Part shown: positions 10,667-21,868 of the stretch, piece by piece
Numbering within the stretch: position 1 is the stretch's first letter
Layout of the letters: each line of letters starts with the position of its first letter
Source: Fomitopsis serialis
Taxonomy: Eukaryota > Basidiomycota > Agaricomycetes > Polyporales > Fomitopsidaceae
Direction of reading: 5' to 3'
Assembly: GCF_022376445.1 (NCBI RefSeq)
Contig: NW_025955026.1
Span: 124,001 to 188,000, forward strand
Length of the DNA stretch: 64,000 bases
Position numbers and translations under genes: made by a program
The notes under the pieces: generated by a model
The model's database searches: none
Seen by the model: the letters and a program-made list of their open reading frames with translations, nothing else
What the model was told of the DNA's origin: nothing

Positions 10667-12706
10667 CTACGGGAGAGAGACTAGTTGCACGGGAGGGCAT
10701 GGCAGACGGTAGAACTTGGACGTGAAGGTTTTGACATAGAACTTGAGTGCAGTGGCCTCGACGGCGTCGAAGTGCCCCGCATCATCGCATTCCCCGATTG
10801 TGGCTGCATTGGCTCGTACTACCTCGGGGACCTGTGGCCACGCGCTCATGACCAACAACAAAGCCTGAAGGCTGCCTCGGCGACCCTGCCACCCCTCTTC
10901 GCGCGTCGGCGTCCAACAGAAGGCAGGGGAGGACACGTCAATGACCGAAAACACAGTTTGATGAACCGACGACTGCCACACTCGAGCAACGCGCTGTTCA
11001 CGTTCCCACTTGCGAAACGCATCGTCCGAATGATCAACTAGAAGATTGTCGAGGGCGCGCAACTCACAACGCCAGTTCGTCTCGTAAAGTTCCCAAACCA
11101 CCATCGCCAAGAACGTCTTGTTGGTTTTTGCGGCGTCGAGATTGACTTTCATCCCACGAAACCACGACACGTCGGCTTCGTTGTACGACAGCAGAGACCC
11201 GCCTTTGGCGAACAGCCGACGTACGCACTGCAATCGCTCGTAGAGGTAGTCACGCTTTGGCACCTCCGAAGTTGTCGCATTCCCCGGTGATTCATCCTCG
11301 CTCCTGGTCTTGTCCTTCGCGTCCGGCTCGTCGAGACGATAGTCACCGTAAAGGGCATGACGCCAATCGGCGATACGCAGGGGCGTGCCGCTGATGGCGG
11401 AGTCGACGAGGCGGTGCCTGCAGTACTCACGAATGCGCGTGAAGTTGTGCAGATAGCGCGTCTTGTGAGTGGTAGCCTGGAAGATGACGAAGGGCGGAGG
11501 GAAGAAGTATTCGACCGCCACACGCGGCGGGAACGGCAACGGAGACAGCTCGGACAGGGCAGCCGTCCAGTTGGGACTGAGGGTGACGAGCTCGGCAGGA
11601 GGAGCCTTGAACGTAGTCGCGGGGTGTGGATCCGGTGTCTTCTCCGGCCCTCGGCCTTTGCGCGTGCGTTTGCCCCTCTTCTTGGCATTGCGTGTCTGTG
11701 GCGGCGCCTTCGAACCAGACAGCATTGCCGGAGTCGAGTCATTGCCCTTAAACCTTTTCGCCTCACTCTCCGTGCCGTCAGGCCGAGCGACGACCTGGAG
11801 CCGAGGCAACGCCGACGAGCACAGTAGGTTGCTCACAAAGAGCACCGAAGGCTGCGTCCAGCGAGCCGGGTCCTGATGTGTCCCGTCGGGGTCGTACCAT
11901 GACTTTGGAATGCGGGGCCAGGCGGGTTCATCCTTGAGCTCGGTGTTCCACGCACGAGGATTCACCACCTTGCGGATACAGAGGTTGTCAGCCCATGGCC
12001 GGATGTACCAGAAGGGCAACCCTATGCGATGGAAGAATTGGGCAGCGGCGTCATTGCGGACGAAAGCGCCGAGGACTTTCAAGACAGGGTGAACACGCTT
12101 GTGTGTGTTGGCGATGCGACTGACCAGGACAGTGAAGTAGACCGTCAGACCGGAGAGCTCGAGAATGAGACGGTGAGCCATTCTCGCCGTCACCAGGGCA
12201 TGCTGCTCGGTGCAGGGGAGCGCTCTGAGACGATCGACGGCATTCCTCAGCAGGAGGCATAACATCGCACCTAGCCTCCCATCAACACCCGATGAGCGAG
12301 TGAAAGTCGCCGGGTCGCGACGCCGAGCGGCGATTTCGGCCTGCTCGTAACGCGAAATGACCGCGACTGCAATTGAATATAACTCGTTTAGCACCTCCCC
12401 CTTCAGATATCCAAACCCCAGGACCCCGCATGTCTTCGATTCCTCCCACGGATCGTATCCGAGACCATCGTACACTTGCGACCCCGGGGCGTACTCTGAG
12501 TCGCTAATGGGAATGCATGCATGGTGAACGCAGCGTTCGTTGTATAACTGAGGCCACCGAGTGTACTCCTGGGGTCCCCAGAGGCCGTCGCTGAACGTCA
12601 CGATTTCGCGCCCAGAGATACGCGGAAACTCCGGTATCCAGGTCATACACGGTGTAGTGATTATGTTGCAATTGTCGTCTGCGTCTGCCGCACATTCAGC
12701 ATCGAA
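10667..12706 (-). CDS. lineage-specific protein, 659+ aa (family F659)
   Basis: A single long open frame gives 659 residues from the first ATG (12646). The frame stays open upstream for about 20 codons, and the extra residues (NIITTPC before MTWIPEFP) align with the relative at 40518-42581 (YVITSPN before VDYVPLPV). The real start is therefore probably in an unfound upstream exon. Recognisable blocks: GVLGFGYLKGEVLNELYSIA, then IGLPFWYIRPWADNLCIRKV, a basic linker rich in Lys/Arg near residue 320 (KKRGKRTRKGRG), and a C-terminal part with VVWELYETNWRCELRALDNL and LKFYVKTFTSKFYRLP. Such genes occur in multiple copies in Agaricomycete genomes without known function. No catalytic motif is evident. 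Confidence 0.85.
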   Translation of the reverse strand, partial: FDAECAADADDNCNIITTPCMTWIPEFPRISGREIVTFSDGLWGPQEYTRWPQLYNERCVHHACIPISDSEYAPGSQVYDGLGYDPWEESKTCGVLGFGYLKGEVLNELYSIAVAVISRYEQAEIAARRRDPATFTRSSGVDGRLGAMLCLLLRNAVDRLRALPCTEQHALVTARMAHRLILELSGLTVYFTVLVSRIANTHKRVHPVLKVLGAFVRNDAAAQFFHRIGLPFWYIRPWADNLCIRKVVNPRAWNTELKDEPAWPRIPKSWYDPDGTHQDPARWTQPSVLFVSNLLCSSALPRLQVVARPDGTESEAKRFKGNDSTPAMLSGSKAPPQTRNAKKRGKRTRKGRGPEKTPDPHPATTFKAPPAELVTLSPNWTAALSELSPLPFPPRVAVEYFFPPPFVIFQATTHKTRYLHNFTRIREYCRHRLVDSAISGTPLRIADWRHALYGDYRLDEPDAKDKTRSEDESPGNATTSEVPKRDYLYERLQCVRRLFAKGGSLLSYNEADVSWFRGMKVNLDAAKTNKTFLAMVVWELYETNWRCELRALDNLLVDHSDDAFRKWEREQRVARVWQSSVHQTVFSVIDVSSPAFCWTPTREEGWQGRRGSLQALLLVMSAWPQVPEVVRANAATIGECDDAGHFDAVEATALKFYVKTFTSKFYRLPCPPVQLVSLP

Positions 12707-13792
12707 TGGGCCCAGGTGTGAGCGCCGCTCTACGGCACAACACGCTCAATAACGAATCATGGAGATCAGAGCTTGTGAAGCCGTACCTGACGCAGGTGAG
12801 GGGGTCAGCACGAAGTTGGAGATTTGGATGGGCCGGTGAAGATTGGCATCCGCCATAGTGGACACAGCTACAGCGCGATACATTAGTCGATTCGACGATT
12901 TGAACGAAGCACATAGGCCTCATACCAGTATACTAAGTCCGACGCAGGCAACGCCGGCGGAGTACTTGCAGCACTGTGGACGCGATTGGCTGCACCCCGG
13001 AAGCCGTTTCAGATTCATTGAGAACATATGAGGAGGTATCCACACCTTTGTGACGCGTTATATCCACTCTAGGGGCGTCGTCTTGCAGAGGGACGGCGCG
13101 TTCTCGGGTTTGTCAGGCCAGGGCAATACTGGCCGCAGTCGTGCAGCCGTCAGCAGCTTTCGGTAGTGAGACACATCACGAATTGTCACTCACACGAGCT
13201 GACGCGCAGGAGGCCAATCCGGAGTGGGTGCAGGGGAGTTGTGCCACGGAGGAAAACAACTCTGGGACGTGTCTCCTTACGAATGGACTTTGCTGGCCCG
13301 CGTTCCCTTGAGGAGTCCTAGATTAGCGTAGGCAGTTTTGATTTGGGGTCGTGTGGTCACTTGAAGGTTCGCGACGCGTCTTGACGCGAGGCAGTAGTCT
13401 TGCGGCTATAGGTCGAAGTGTCCGACGAGAAGCCCGGCAAGAAACACTGTGCCAGAGCCACGTTCGCGCAGGAAGATCGAAATCTAACCTAGCCGCAGAA
13501 CGACGCTACGAAGGGGGCCGAGGGCGAGAGGGAGGCACGAAAGCGAGATGCGGTCAGAGGAGACTTCAGCGCGACGAGGTCGAGGGTGAGATGTTGGGAT
13601 GTGCAAGCGCTGGTTGGCGTCTACGGCACGCGGCCTCCGAGTCGCCTTCAGCGCTTGTGCCCCTCCCCTCCTAATAGTAGTCCTACGCTGACCTCCCTTC
13701 CTATGCCGAACTCTGGCCCGTCTCAACAGCGCTCGTGTCGCGCTATGTCCACCTCAATCCCCTCTGTATGTCTCTATTCAGGTACCCCGGAG
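12707..13792. other. no gene seen
   Basis: May contain the missing 5' exon of the F659 gene, but none could be joined. The rest carries only short frames. Confidence 0.35.
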
Positions 13793-13870
13793 GTCCGCTT
13801 TGGTTTCGACCATGCGTTGATATCTGGGCCGGGGAACTCCTGCCCTCGTATGAGCAGTTGAGTGAACCTC
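13793..13870 (+). repeat. short R1 fragment
   Basis: The stretch around TTTGGTTTCGACCATGCGTTG followed by a diverged GGGGAACTCCTGCCC and TGAGCAG matches the internal tandem block of R1 (compare 33890-33950). It is an isolated, diverged remnant of about 75 bp upstream of the F659 relic. Confidence 0.65.
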
Positions 13871-14277
13871 GCCGATTCCACGAGATGCCGACCCTCTATC
13901 AGCTGCAAAGACGCTCTGGTGGGTCGGTGTAGTCGATCTCAGGCAGCCTTATCAATCCGACGATATATCGAAGGGCTCACCACCTATGCTCGATACTACG
14001 CCCTGCTGTCCCCGATTTACAAGAATATGATCGACGACTCACACAAGTGTGACCCACCCCACCGTAGCCGTGCGTATTGGAACCGCTAAGGTAAGTCTCA
14101 TGCGACCAGAGCAATTTACATCCCCTGACGCCTCAATTCCATGCTTGCGACCAACGTACGCTCCGCGTCTGACCTCGCACGTCCGATGTGCCTCGAGCGG
14201 ACAGGCGAATCGGCGGGCGAGCGAATGAGTGAGCAAATGTACGGACGGACGGGTGAGCGGGCGGGTTTGCGGGCGAG

Positions 14278-14690
14278 TTGGTGGATTTGCGAACGTGCGA
14301 GCTCTACAGGACGGATTGGCGTTGTGAGTTGCGCGCCCTTGACTGTCTTCTCGTCGACCACACCAAGGACATCTTCGTCAGGCGGGAACGCGGGCAACTA
14401 ATCGTCACAATCTGGTACCGCTCAGCACTCGAATCCGCCTTCTCTGCTGTCGTCGTCGAAGACTCCTCACTTTGCTGGAACGTTGCCGGGGACCCCGAGT
14501 AGTGAACACCTGCGCTTTTTTGGTCGCAATGAACGCCTGGCCGGACTCCCCCCTCGCTGCGAGTGCATATAGGGGACGTTGAGAAGTGCGGGGATGTCGA
14601 CGTCTTTAATGAAACGGAGGCTGCCGCCATCCACTTCTACGTCAAGATCTTCGATCACGAGCCGCCGCTCAGTAGACAATGCAAGCCTGC
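14278..14690 (+). pseudogene. decayed F659 family member (C-terminal part)
   Basis: The frame contains CELYRTDWRCELRALDCLLV, matching YETNWRCELRALDNLLV of the intact gene. It continues with a region like ARVWQSSVHQTVFSVI, then after a frame change MNAWPDSP (intact: MSAWPQVP), an in-frame TGA at about 14580, and finally TEAAAIHFYVKIF (intact: VEATALKFYVKTF). The N-terminal two thirds are missing or unrecognisable. It is a clear gene relic about 2 kb from the intact minus-strand gene and in opposite orientation. Confidence 0.8.
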
Positions 14691-14700
14691 GCCACATGAA

Positions 14701-14709
14701 TATATAAAG
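14701..14709 (+). promoter_or_regulatory. TATA-box-like element
   Basis: TATATAAAG lies about 45 bp upstream of the ATG at 14749, a usual distance for a fungal TATA box. Confidence 0.5.
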
Positions 14710-14748
14710 CGAAGGTGAAGTCGACCAACGTGTAGTCAAGCAAGCACC

Positions 14749-15472
14749 ATGTCCTTCCCCTCTCCCTCGGTCAGCGCCCTCTCCGAAAATGTTGCTGCCG
14801 TCCGCTCTGGGAGGCGCCCCGACAGGTGAGTCGGTCGCCTTTTCGTCATGAAGCGCAGCGCTGAGCAGCAGTTGACAGAGGAATCCTGGTCTTCTATGTG
14901 GCGGATTACCGACTAGGCTCTCGTAGAGGGGTCGTAACTATTGGCGGTGCTCGTATCATGAGACCCGGACACCTTGTCCTCATCCCTCTCCCTGGCGGTC
15001 GTTGTGAGTCTGCCTTTCCAACTCGTTGCTCTCGGCCCGCCACTGATAGTTGCTTCCCGCAGATGCCTTCTTCTGCTGCGGGCCCCGTGAGGTGCGAGGA
15101 ACGCCGATCGGCTCATGGAACGTTCAGATCGTTGTCCAAGAGGTGAGCGTGCAGCCGGTTCAATGGCTCGGTCACTGAATTGTTGCGTCACAGCCCACAT
15201 TGACCGTCTATTGGTACGATGAATCCGCGGACAGGGTCTACTCGGTGACCATGTACGATGACGAGAGCTTCCGTACGCTTATGTGCCACTGCTTCGGAGG
15301 CAGTGGCGACAACGCTATCTCGCAGGGCGTTCGCTCGCAGGGCATTGTTAGCCCGCAGAGCACCGGGCCGTCCTGGCGCCACGCCTGTGGCCTTATCGTT
15401 TTATATCTCGTTGCTCTTTATCTCTCCTACAAAGCTACTGCTGCCTATGTCTCGTTCACGAAGTACATGTAG
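14749..15472 (+). CDS. small C-terminally membrane-anchored protein, 186 aa
   Basis: Exons 14749-14825, 14879-15003, 15063-15142 and 15194-15472 join in phase to 186 residues. The middle is beta-rich and hydrophobic in alternation (GILVFYVADYRLG, GHLVLIPLPGG, WNVQIVVQEPTLTVYWYDES), and includes a Cys pair (AFFCCGPRE) and CHCFGGSGDN. Near the C-terminus one strong hydrophobic helix (ACGLIVLYLVALYLSYKATA) is followed by only about ten residues (AYVSFTKYM), the layout of a tail-anchored protein. No signal peptide is seen, so the beta domain would face the cytosol. The function is unknown. A TATA element lies just upstream. Confidence 0.85.
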
Positions 15473-16728
15473 ATGATCACCGTTTCCTGGATCTTCGAGG
15501 TCTTGGCTCAATTGTTTTCATTCTCCCTTCCCCTCCGTTCCTCCCCTTCCTTTCCGTTCCCTCTGTTCTCTTCCCCCCCTCCTCCACTCTTCTCTTTCAT
15601 CTAGCACAATCGCTATATCGCCCATCGAATCTCGCCGTAGTAACGTAATTGTGACTTAATTTTTTTTCAATGCAACCCGAGGACCTTCGCTCCTACACTT
15701 CAGCCATGCCCCTTGTGCCACTGACGCTGCACTTGCGCGGCTGCGCGCGAGCGACGAACGTGTGCGAGTGCCAGTGGGACGACGCCATGCACATCTCGAG
15801 CATGTTGTCCTCATTGTCGTCGCTATGACCCAGAAGAGCTCGGCCCCCGCTCCCATCGCGCGTGCGCGCGTTGATCGGCGAAGCTCGAAGGCGTGCATGT
15901 GGGCGTCTACTGGCGGACGATTTCGATTAGTAGCGACGTACCGATAGCCCCGAGGCGACGGAGACCTTCTTCTACCTGCTCAGCCTCGGCTGCAATGAAT
16001 TGTTGGGTGCGTGTGCAGATGCGGTGGGCGAGGCGTGCGGGTGTGTCGCGGAGCGGGTGGTTCGATGGAAGGAGCCGAGGCAGAGGCCGGGGAGGATGGC
16101 GGAGGTGAGGTTTAAGGTCCATAGCACGCTGAATAGGTTCAGGAAGGAGTATAGGTGCGTCGGGATGCTCATCCGCAATACTACCGAGCAGTGCGTGCGT
16201 TGGCATAAGATGCTCGATCCGTATCGGCCTGCGTTTGACTCCAGCCATGTCGGCTCGCCTGGTGCGGACGCGACCTCCGAGCCACCGCCGCATCGATGGT
16301 GCATACACATTTGTTTTCACTCGGCGCGCGCTTAGGGTCACTACGTGCGACTGAGAGCGACGCATACATAGACAGTGAGAGCAGCCTTATTAACTGAAAG
16401 AGACGACATGAAGGGATGTAGATTACAGCGTGTTGTGAACTTGAAAAGGACAAGGCATAGACAGCCTCATAACTCGCTCAGTAGTAATCCGAGCCTAGCT
16501 CACGCATAGAGCGTGCACGCCGGATTGCCGGCACAGCAGTCGAGAGGTCCAGCGACAAGTGTTCCAGAGCATTGACTGTGATGTTTGATCGCTGTTCCCC
16601 ATTGATGTTCCCTTCAACTAAGAAGCGTATGCCCCAAGCACGCTGAGATCCTCGGTGCGTCAGTATGTTGTATCACAGCTTTGAATTTAATTTTACTCAC
16701 TCTTTCGAAAACCTGGACAACATGAATA
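15473..16728. other. no clear gene; minus-strand exon-like relic
   Basis: On the minus strand 16365-15907 a frame ends with AHRICTRTQQFIAAEAEQVE and LRRLGAIGTSLLIEIVRQ, which looks like a real amphipathic helix, but I could not connect it to other exons. Just after 15473 there is a long CT-rich tract (15515-15600), probably the 3' flank of the preceding gene. Confidence 0.35.
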
Positions 16729-17640
16729 TTAGTCGTAGTATGGGCAAAGTAGCCAAGGTTGATGCGCATGAAGTCTAAGGGTATATAGCATTAGGACAGA
16801 CAGTATTGAGCCGAGGAGACTTCGCTTACTAGACAAATTGTGTCGAAGGTGGCGCCTCCATTCGCGGCTCAACTGCCCCGCCCGAGGGGGTCCGGGCTCT
16901 CTGTACACGTGAGGGTGCGTCATGGCGGTCGCTTGCGCGAGGACAGCACTGTTCTGGCTCGCCGACATAAGCTCTCTGCCCAAGAAGATCATTCGAGGGC
17001 ACTCACCCATTCGTGACGTTCATAGGGACGATCAGCGACATTCCAATCGATCTCAACGCGATCTTCGACAATGTCCAGCCACTCGAGGGCATAAGTGAAG
17101 TAGTTACAGAGCAACCGGATGCGGTGCTGCAGTAATTGTCAATGAGCATTCAGGACTCTGTTGAGCATGAGTAAATTGAATCAGTGGCTCACCAGCACCC
17201 CAATGACCTGGCAATAGGTGACATGTGCCGGGATTCTAGTAATGTCGACAGGGGATAAAGTCACAAGCAGGGAGGCTGCAGAACTGATGTTTTCCAGTTC
17301 ATCGTCGGATAAGTAACGCGGGTTGGTGAGCTGGAGCCATCGGGGAGTGGCCATCCTTCGACAATTGCAAGGTGGGAGTTGAGGTCGACTCACCGCAGAC
17401 TCCAACCGGTCGAGTTTGTAGCTTCATATAGCCGCACCAGAATGTGCTGCTTTGTTTTGCGTTCATGTCTGTTGATTGGATGCTGAGGACAATGCAGAAC
17501 AGTTTGAAAGCCACGCCTTCGTGCCTTTTCGCTGTGCTTATGACCTCGATTTTGAATGCTGACTCGTCAGGTAGGACTCTCAAAGCGTTCAGACGGCCTG
17601 CCAGACCTCCCAGCTCGTCACTGAGATCAGCCAAGACATA
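16729..17640 (-). CDS. hypothetical multi-exon protein (structure incomplete)
   Basis: Several minus-strand exon-like pieces follow one another. They are LADLSDELGGLAGRLNALRV to FWCGYMKLQTRPVGVC (17640-17420), then RWLQLTNPRYLSDDELENIS to HVTYCQVIGVL (17390-17195), then RIRLLCNYFTYALEWLDIVE to YERHEW (about 17130-17010), then a tail with a hydrophobic segment (LGSILSVLMLYTLRL). The pieces are separated by plausible fungal introns, but I could not make all phases agree, and the first exon lies upstream of 17640. No family is recognised. Confidence 0.5.
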
Positions 17641-20117
17641 GGGATCAACTCAATTATATTCTATTGGCCACTACTACCGTGTGTACGCACATAGGCACAG
17701 ACGGGCGCTTCGCCGCTTGCCGCACCCACGCCGCGTCGATGTCCTTCAACCTCACACTTTTAGGCCGTCAATCTCGCTTTCTTGGCGCCTTCATCCGGCC
17801 ATTTTGGACCCGTGGAGTCAAGAAATAATGTCGCGGATCCCAGAAGATGAGTATTGCGCAGGCCAGAGTCGACACCGCACGAAGACAAAACAGATATGCC
17901 ACGCGATGTGGCACGAGCGTGTGGTGCGAACGCCTAGGCCGTCCGAGTCGGACTAAGTTGCAACTACCGTGCTCACTCAGCCCGCTGTCTGATCAAACAG
18001 CAACTCTGGGCATGTGCGCACTGCGAGGATCAACGCGCCCATGAAGACAGGCCGCGCACCGGACGCAATCGGCGTACGCAGTGCTCGCCAAAGTGATCGC
18101 GGGGATCCTCTAGTCACTAAAGTGGTCGCGAATCCGCACTCAGGGAGCTTATTACCTACTGCTAGCTCGGGCCCGCAGGGCTGGATGGGGAAGTAGAGGA
18201 GTGCACCGGAGCGATCTATGCTTCGCAGCCCCAGGTACGCTCCGTCATACCCGTGCACAATGCGTCCTCGTCCTCGTGCAATATAAGTCCCTGCGCCGAG
18301 AGAGGGCATATCCCCGGGGCACCTGCCGCTTGCGCTGGTGCTATCGCGACTGCGACAGTCGTCCTCCGCAAGTCGCGACCAGTCGCGCTCCGGGAATCGC
18401 CCGCCGCACTGATGTCTGCGCGTCGTCCCCCGCCGCCTCCGTTCGCCCCTGGCCTTGCCCTTGCTCCTCCCGCGCCCACCGCAATGCCGGGTCGCGCGCA
18501 GCCAAGACCAGTCCGCTGACATCCCGAATGCCCAGTAGCCGACCATTCCCTGCTCGGAGGGATCCGTTCGTTCGTCCCGTTACACAGTCGCGCCGCGCGC
18601 GCGTTTACGGGGTCGATGTGGGTGGCAAGATCTCGCCGCCGACTTTCTCCCGCCGCCTTCAGCCGCGCCACGCCTGTTACGCCGCACGGCGCGGTTGCAA
18701 TATGATAATTTCGACACCTATGCGCCGCCCACAAGCGGTCCGAAGACGACCCGCCCCCAAGACGTGACGCAGGGCAGCGTTCTCTGCGACACCGCTGGAC
18801 AAACCTTGGATCAAGACGCTGCTGGGCGCTACCGCGCTCACGGCCGATGACTGCCAGCCCGACTAAATGGGCCCACCCCCTCCTCCCCACTCTGCTCTCT
18901 GCGTGTAGCCCTCTAGCGACTCCGGTAGAGCGCCTTGGAGCCTGTGTACCGCTCTGGATGCGTCCAACACTGCGTTCTTAGCCGTACCGCGCCGTACCGA
19001 CTCCCGCTTACTCGGCGCGCCCGACCTCGCCCTTCCCTCGAAGCACTGCCGAACGGTCTCCCATGCGTGCGACACGCCTGGTCTGTGCACATCATTGAAG
19101 ACCGGGGCTCAGCGATCCCGCGATCTGACAAAATCGCCTTATTCGTCCAATCTGGCCTTAGGCCCCCATACGGCACATACGTAACGTGCGAATGGAGCCT
19201 ACGCACAACCATCAGGTGAGTGCGATACTTTATTATTACCGCATACATACTCATTCCACCCTCTCACCACGTCTTCGCAAACTGGCGGACCACAAGCGCC
19301 ACTCCCGGACGGCGCTTTACGGACGTCCATCGTCAACGTCGGGGCTGGGTCGGGTGGGCAAGTCGGGCGAGACGCAGGATGGTGGGGGTGCGAGGGAGGC
19401 ATCAGTGGGGTAGCACGGCGGTGATCTCGACATCGGCGGCTCGACGCGCTCCCACTCAAGCCCTTCGAAGTCACGGCCACACCGGGTGCGCGCCCCGCTC
19501 GCCGTCGTGTCGACTAGGTCGGGCGATCGCATCCACGTGTTCCGCCACATGCATACTACCACCGCGAAGCGCCCCACGGATCCACCTGCCGTCCTGCGCC
19601 CTCTTGCCGCCCGCCTGCTCGCATTCCATCATGCCCTCGCCTACCCACACGCTCTCGCCCGCGCGTTCGCCTACCCACATGCATTTGCCCGCCCGCCTGT
19701 CCATGCGCGGACCCTCAGGCTCGGTCCCGGCCCGACGTCACAGTATACAGGCAAGAACGGAGCGAGCATACGGTACAGGCTCAATATATTGATAGTCCCG
19801 AGGGCCAGTGGCGCGGAGGACTGAGGCTGACAAGGTTTCGGGCGCTAGCAATTCCACTATGATACGTGGAATGGTTCCATAACTAAGTAGGCTGTATATA
19901 TACAACACCAACTGACTCTGAATCAACCGCTTTGTCGACCCATGCTCATGACGTCGGCTGACGCCTTGAGCTTGAGCCCTGATTGACTGAGCGATGAGTG
20001 ATGCCCTCAACCAAAAAGCCAGCCTCTACTACTGATGCTCACTGAACGCTGCCGATGAATATTAATCCTCTGTATCGGTTACGGCTTATCGTTCGACTGC
20101 TTACATGCCCACGCCCT
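17641..20117. other. about 2.5 kb without a supported gene
   Basis: Frames on both strands are Arg/Ser/Pro-rich shadows. Bases 19590-19710 carry a degenerate C-rich repeat (units like GCCCGCCTGCTCGC and CGCCTACCCACA), matching in style the G-rich arrays at 51890-52610 and 55335-55430. The segment probably holds old decayed elements. Confidence 0.35.
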
Positions 20118-21868
20118 CTACCCGCAGTTCGTCGAGTGTTGAGAAAAGTGCCATACCCTCCATCCACCGCGCAACGGAACGCTGACTAACCTCCTCCCGC
20201 TCAATGGCGTCCAGGCTTGAGTAATACGCTGCTGAAGGCTGGAGGCCTGATCAACCCACCGGAAAATGCGCCCGCAGTGTACTGGGTGATGGAAAACCGC
20301 TTCTCGTTCCGCTGGATTCGGTGTTCGAGTGCCGCAGGGTCGCCGATGGCAACATGACGGTCGACCCGGCGGAAACTCTATGACAAGCTTCAGGTCCCAT
20401 AATACAAGGTGACCGCCCTGTTGAGGGTCGAAATCACCCAGTGCGGAGATAGCGCACCAACCAAACGGCAGGTTGCCGCAGTCGCGATGGTCTAGGGTGC
20501 ACGTTCTAGGCCCAAAATTGAACGTGGTGCATGCAAAGACGCTCCGTGAAAATTGGGCTGGAGGTGCGGATCGTGCTCCAGCAGGGGCTGCATGTGTGCC
20601 ACATAGTAGTCGTAAAGTCGCGGGGCCCACGTACGGAATACGCCTTATTGGCCAGCTGGTTAGCGATGCAAATCACTAGCTCACTGCACGGGACCGACGG
20701 CTTACCAGATCCGAAGGCAGCCATTCGCTTGACATCCGCATGCTGCAGGAGCCCCTCCAGAATGGCGGCGTTCGAACGCGAATGTACAAGGTTCCCCGGT
20801 CGCTGGCAAAGGCATAAGACCGTACGCCCACAAAGGTATGTCATCCACAAACCTTCTGCCCGCCTCCATATGATATGCCTACTGCCAACGCAGCGAAATC
20901 CCCGCGCCGATGTGCACGATCCTTGGCCGTCAGCGACAGACTCTCGCGGGCCGCAGCAACGGCAGCCGCTGCACCTGCGTGCACATCGGGCCACTCTGGG
21001 CTGTCTGGAGCCCCACAAAGAACCGCGATGACGCGCCCGACATCGTCCGTTATGGGCCGAATCGTGCTGGGGGTAGCTCAGTGCTTGCGCGCCAGCCCAG
21101 TGGCAGATACGCACCGTCCATCCCACGGAACGAGCTCGAATCCGAAGGGCGACGCCGCGCCCACTAAGTCCTCCAGGCAAAAGTGTTGACGTGCCGAGCG
21201 TCCCTCCCGCCCCCCAGTGTATGCCCCTTGGTGTGGGGAGATTTGAGATTGGAGGGGGGTCTCGATGGGGTGGGCGACGTCGATGTGCCTCCTGATAAGG
21301 GGAAGGCGCGGCCGCTGTGTCGCGCTATAGGGCGAAGCGCGCTCCGCCGCCGGCGGCTTCGCTTCTCGCGACTCTGCGCCTTCCGCGCTGTAGCTCCACG
21401 TGATGCGGGGGCACTGGCGGGCACTCCGCTCGCATTGCCGCCCTGGGGGCCGATCCGGTGAGCGTCTGCCGCGCCCAGATCGCGCGCGCGGCTCCGCCAG
21501 CGGCAGTGCGATGTCGTCTAGGTCGCACTCCTCGTGCTCTGAATCGGCCACTTCGCGCTTCACCGCCGCCATAACCAACGGGGCGAACTGGAAGAGGAGT
21601 GGGCTGCCGCAGTCAGCGGCCCGCCTGGGTGGGCCAAATCAGAACGATGGTCGTCTCGGGGTACGGCGGCGTTGACCAAACCGAAGGGCCCCGCCGCGCA
21701 GGCGCACCTCCCAGTGCCAGGCGTGGCTCCGCGTAGGTGCGTTCCACGCGGCGTGCAGCCCAACGGCGGCAACGGCGAAGGGCACTCACCATTGATCATG
21801 ATTTGCGCCGTGCCCGTGGCACGCGAAAACGCAGGCGTTGGGCGGTGGGAGTCCAGGTAACGGCGCAA
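20118..21868 (-). pseudogene. TET/JBP-like 2-oxoglutarate oxygenase relic
   Basis: On the minus strand the core reads TTFNFGPRTCTLDHRDCGNL, then PFGWCAISALGDFDPQQGGH and LVLWDLKLVIEFPPG. It continues in a second frame (MLPSATLRHSNT), a third (RFSITQYTAGAF) and back (FRWVDQASSLQQ). HRD fits the HxD iron-binding motif of double-stranded beta-helix Fe(II)/2-oxoglutarate oxygenases, and LRH would hold the distal His. Upstream pieces include LEDLVGAASPFGFELVPWDG, PGNLVHSRSNAAILEGLLQ and IFTERLCMHHVQF. This order matches a gene family abundant in Agaricomycetes, which I place with the TET/JBP-like enzymes amplified alongside KDZ DNA transposons. At least three frame changes in the catalytic region make it non-functional as assembled. 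The N-terminal 200 residues are disordered and less certain. Confidence 0.7.

Noticed and set aside
18216..18890. 224-codon minus-strand frame
   Set aside because: Gly/Arg/Ala-rich with an equally long plus-strand frame opposite; no splice structure or family.
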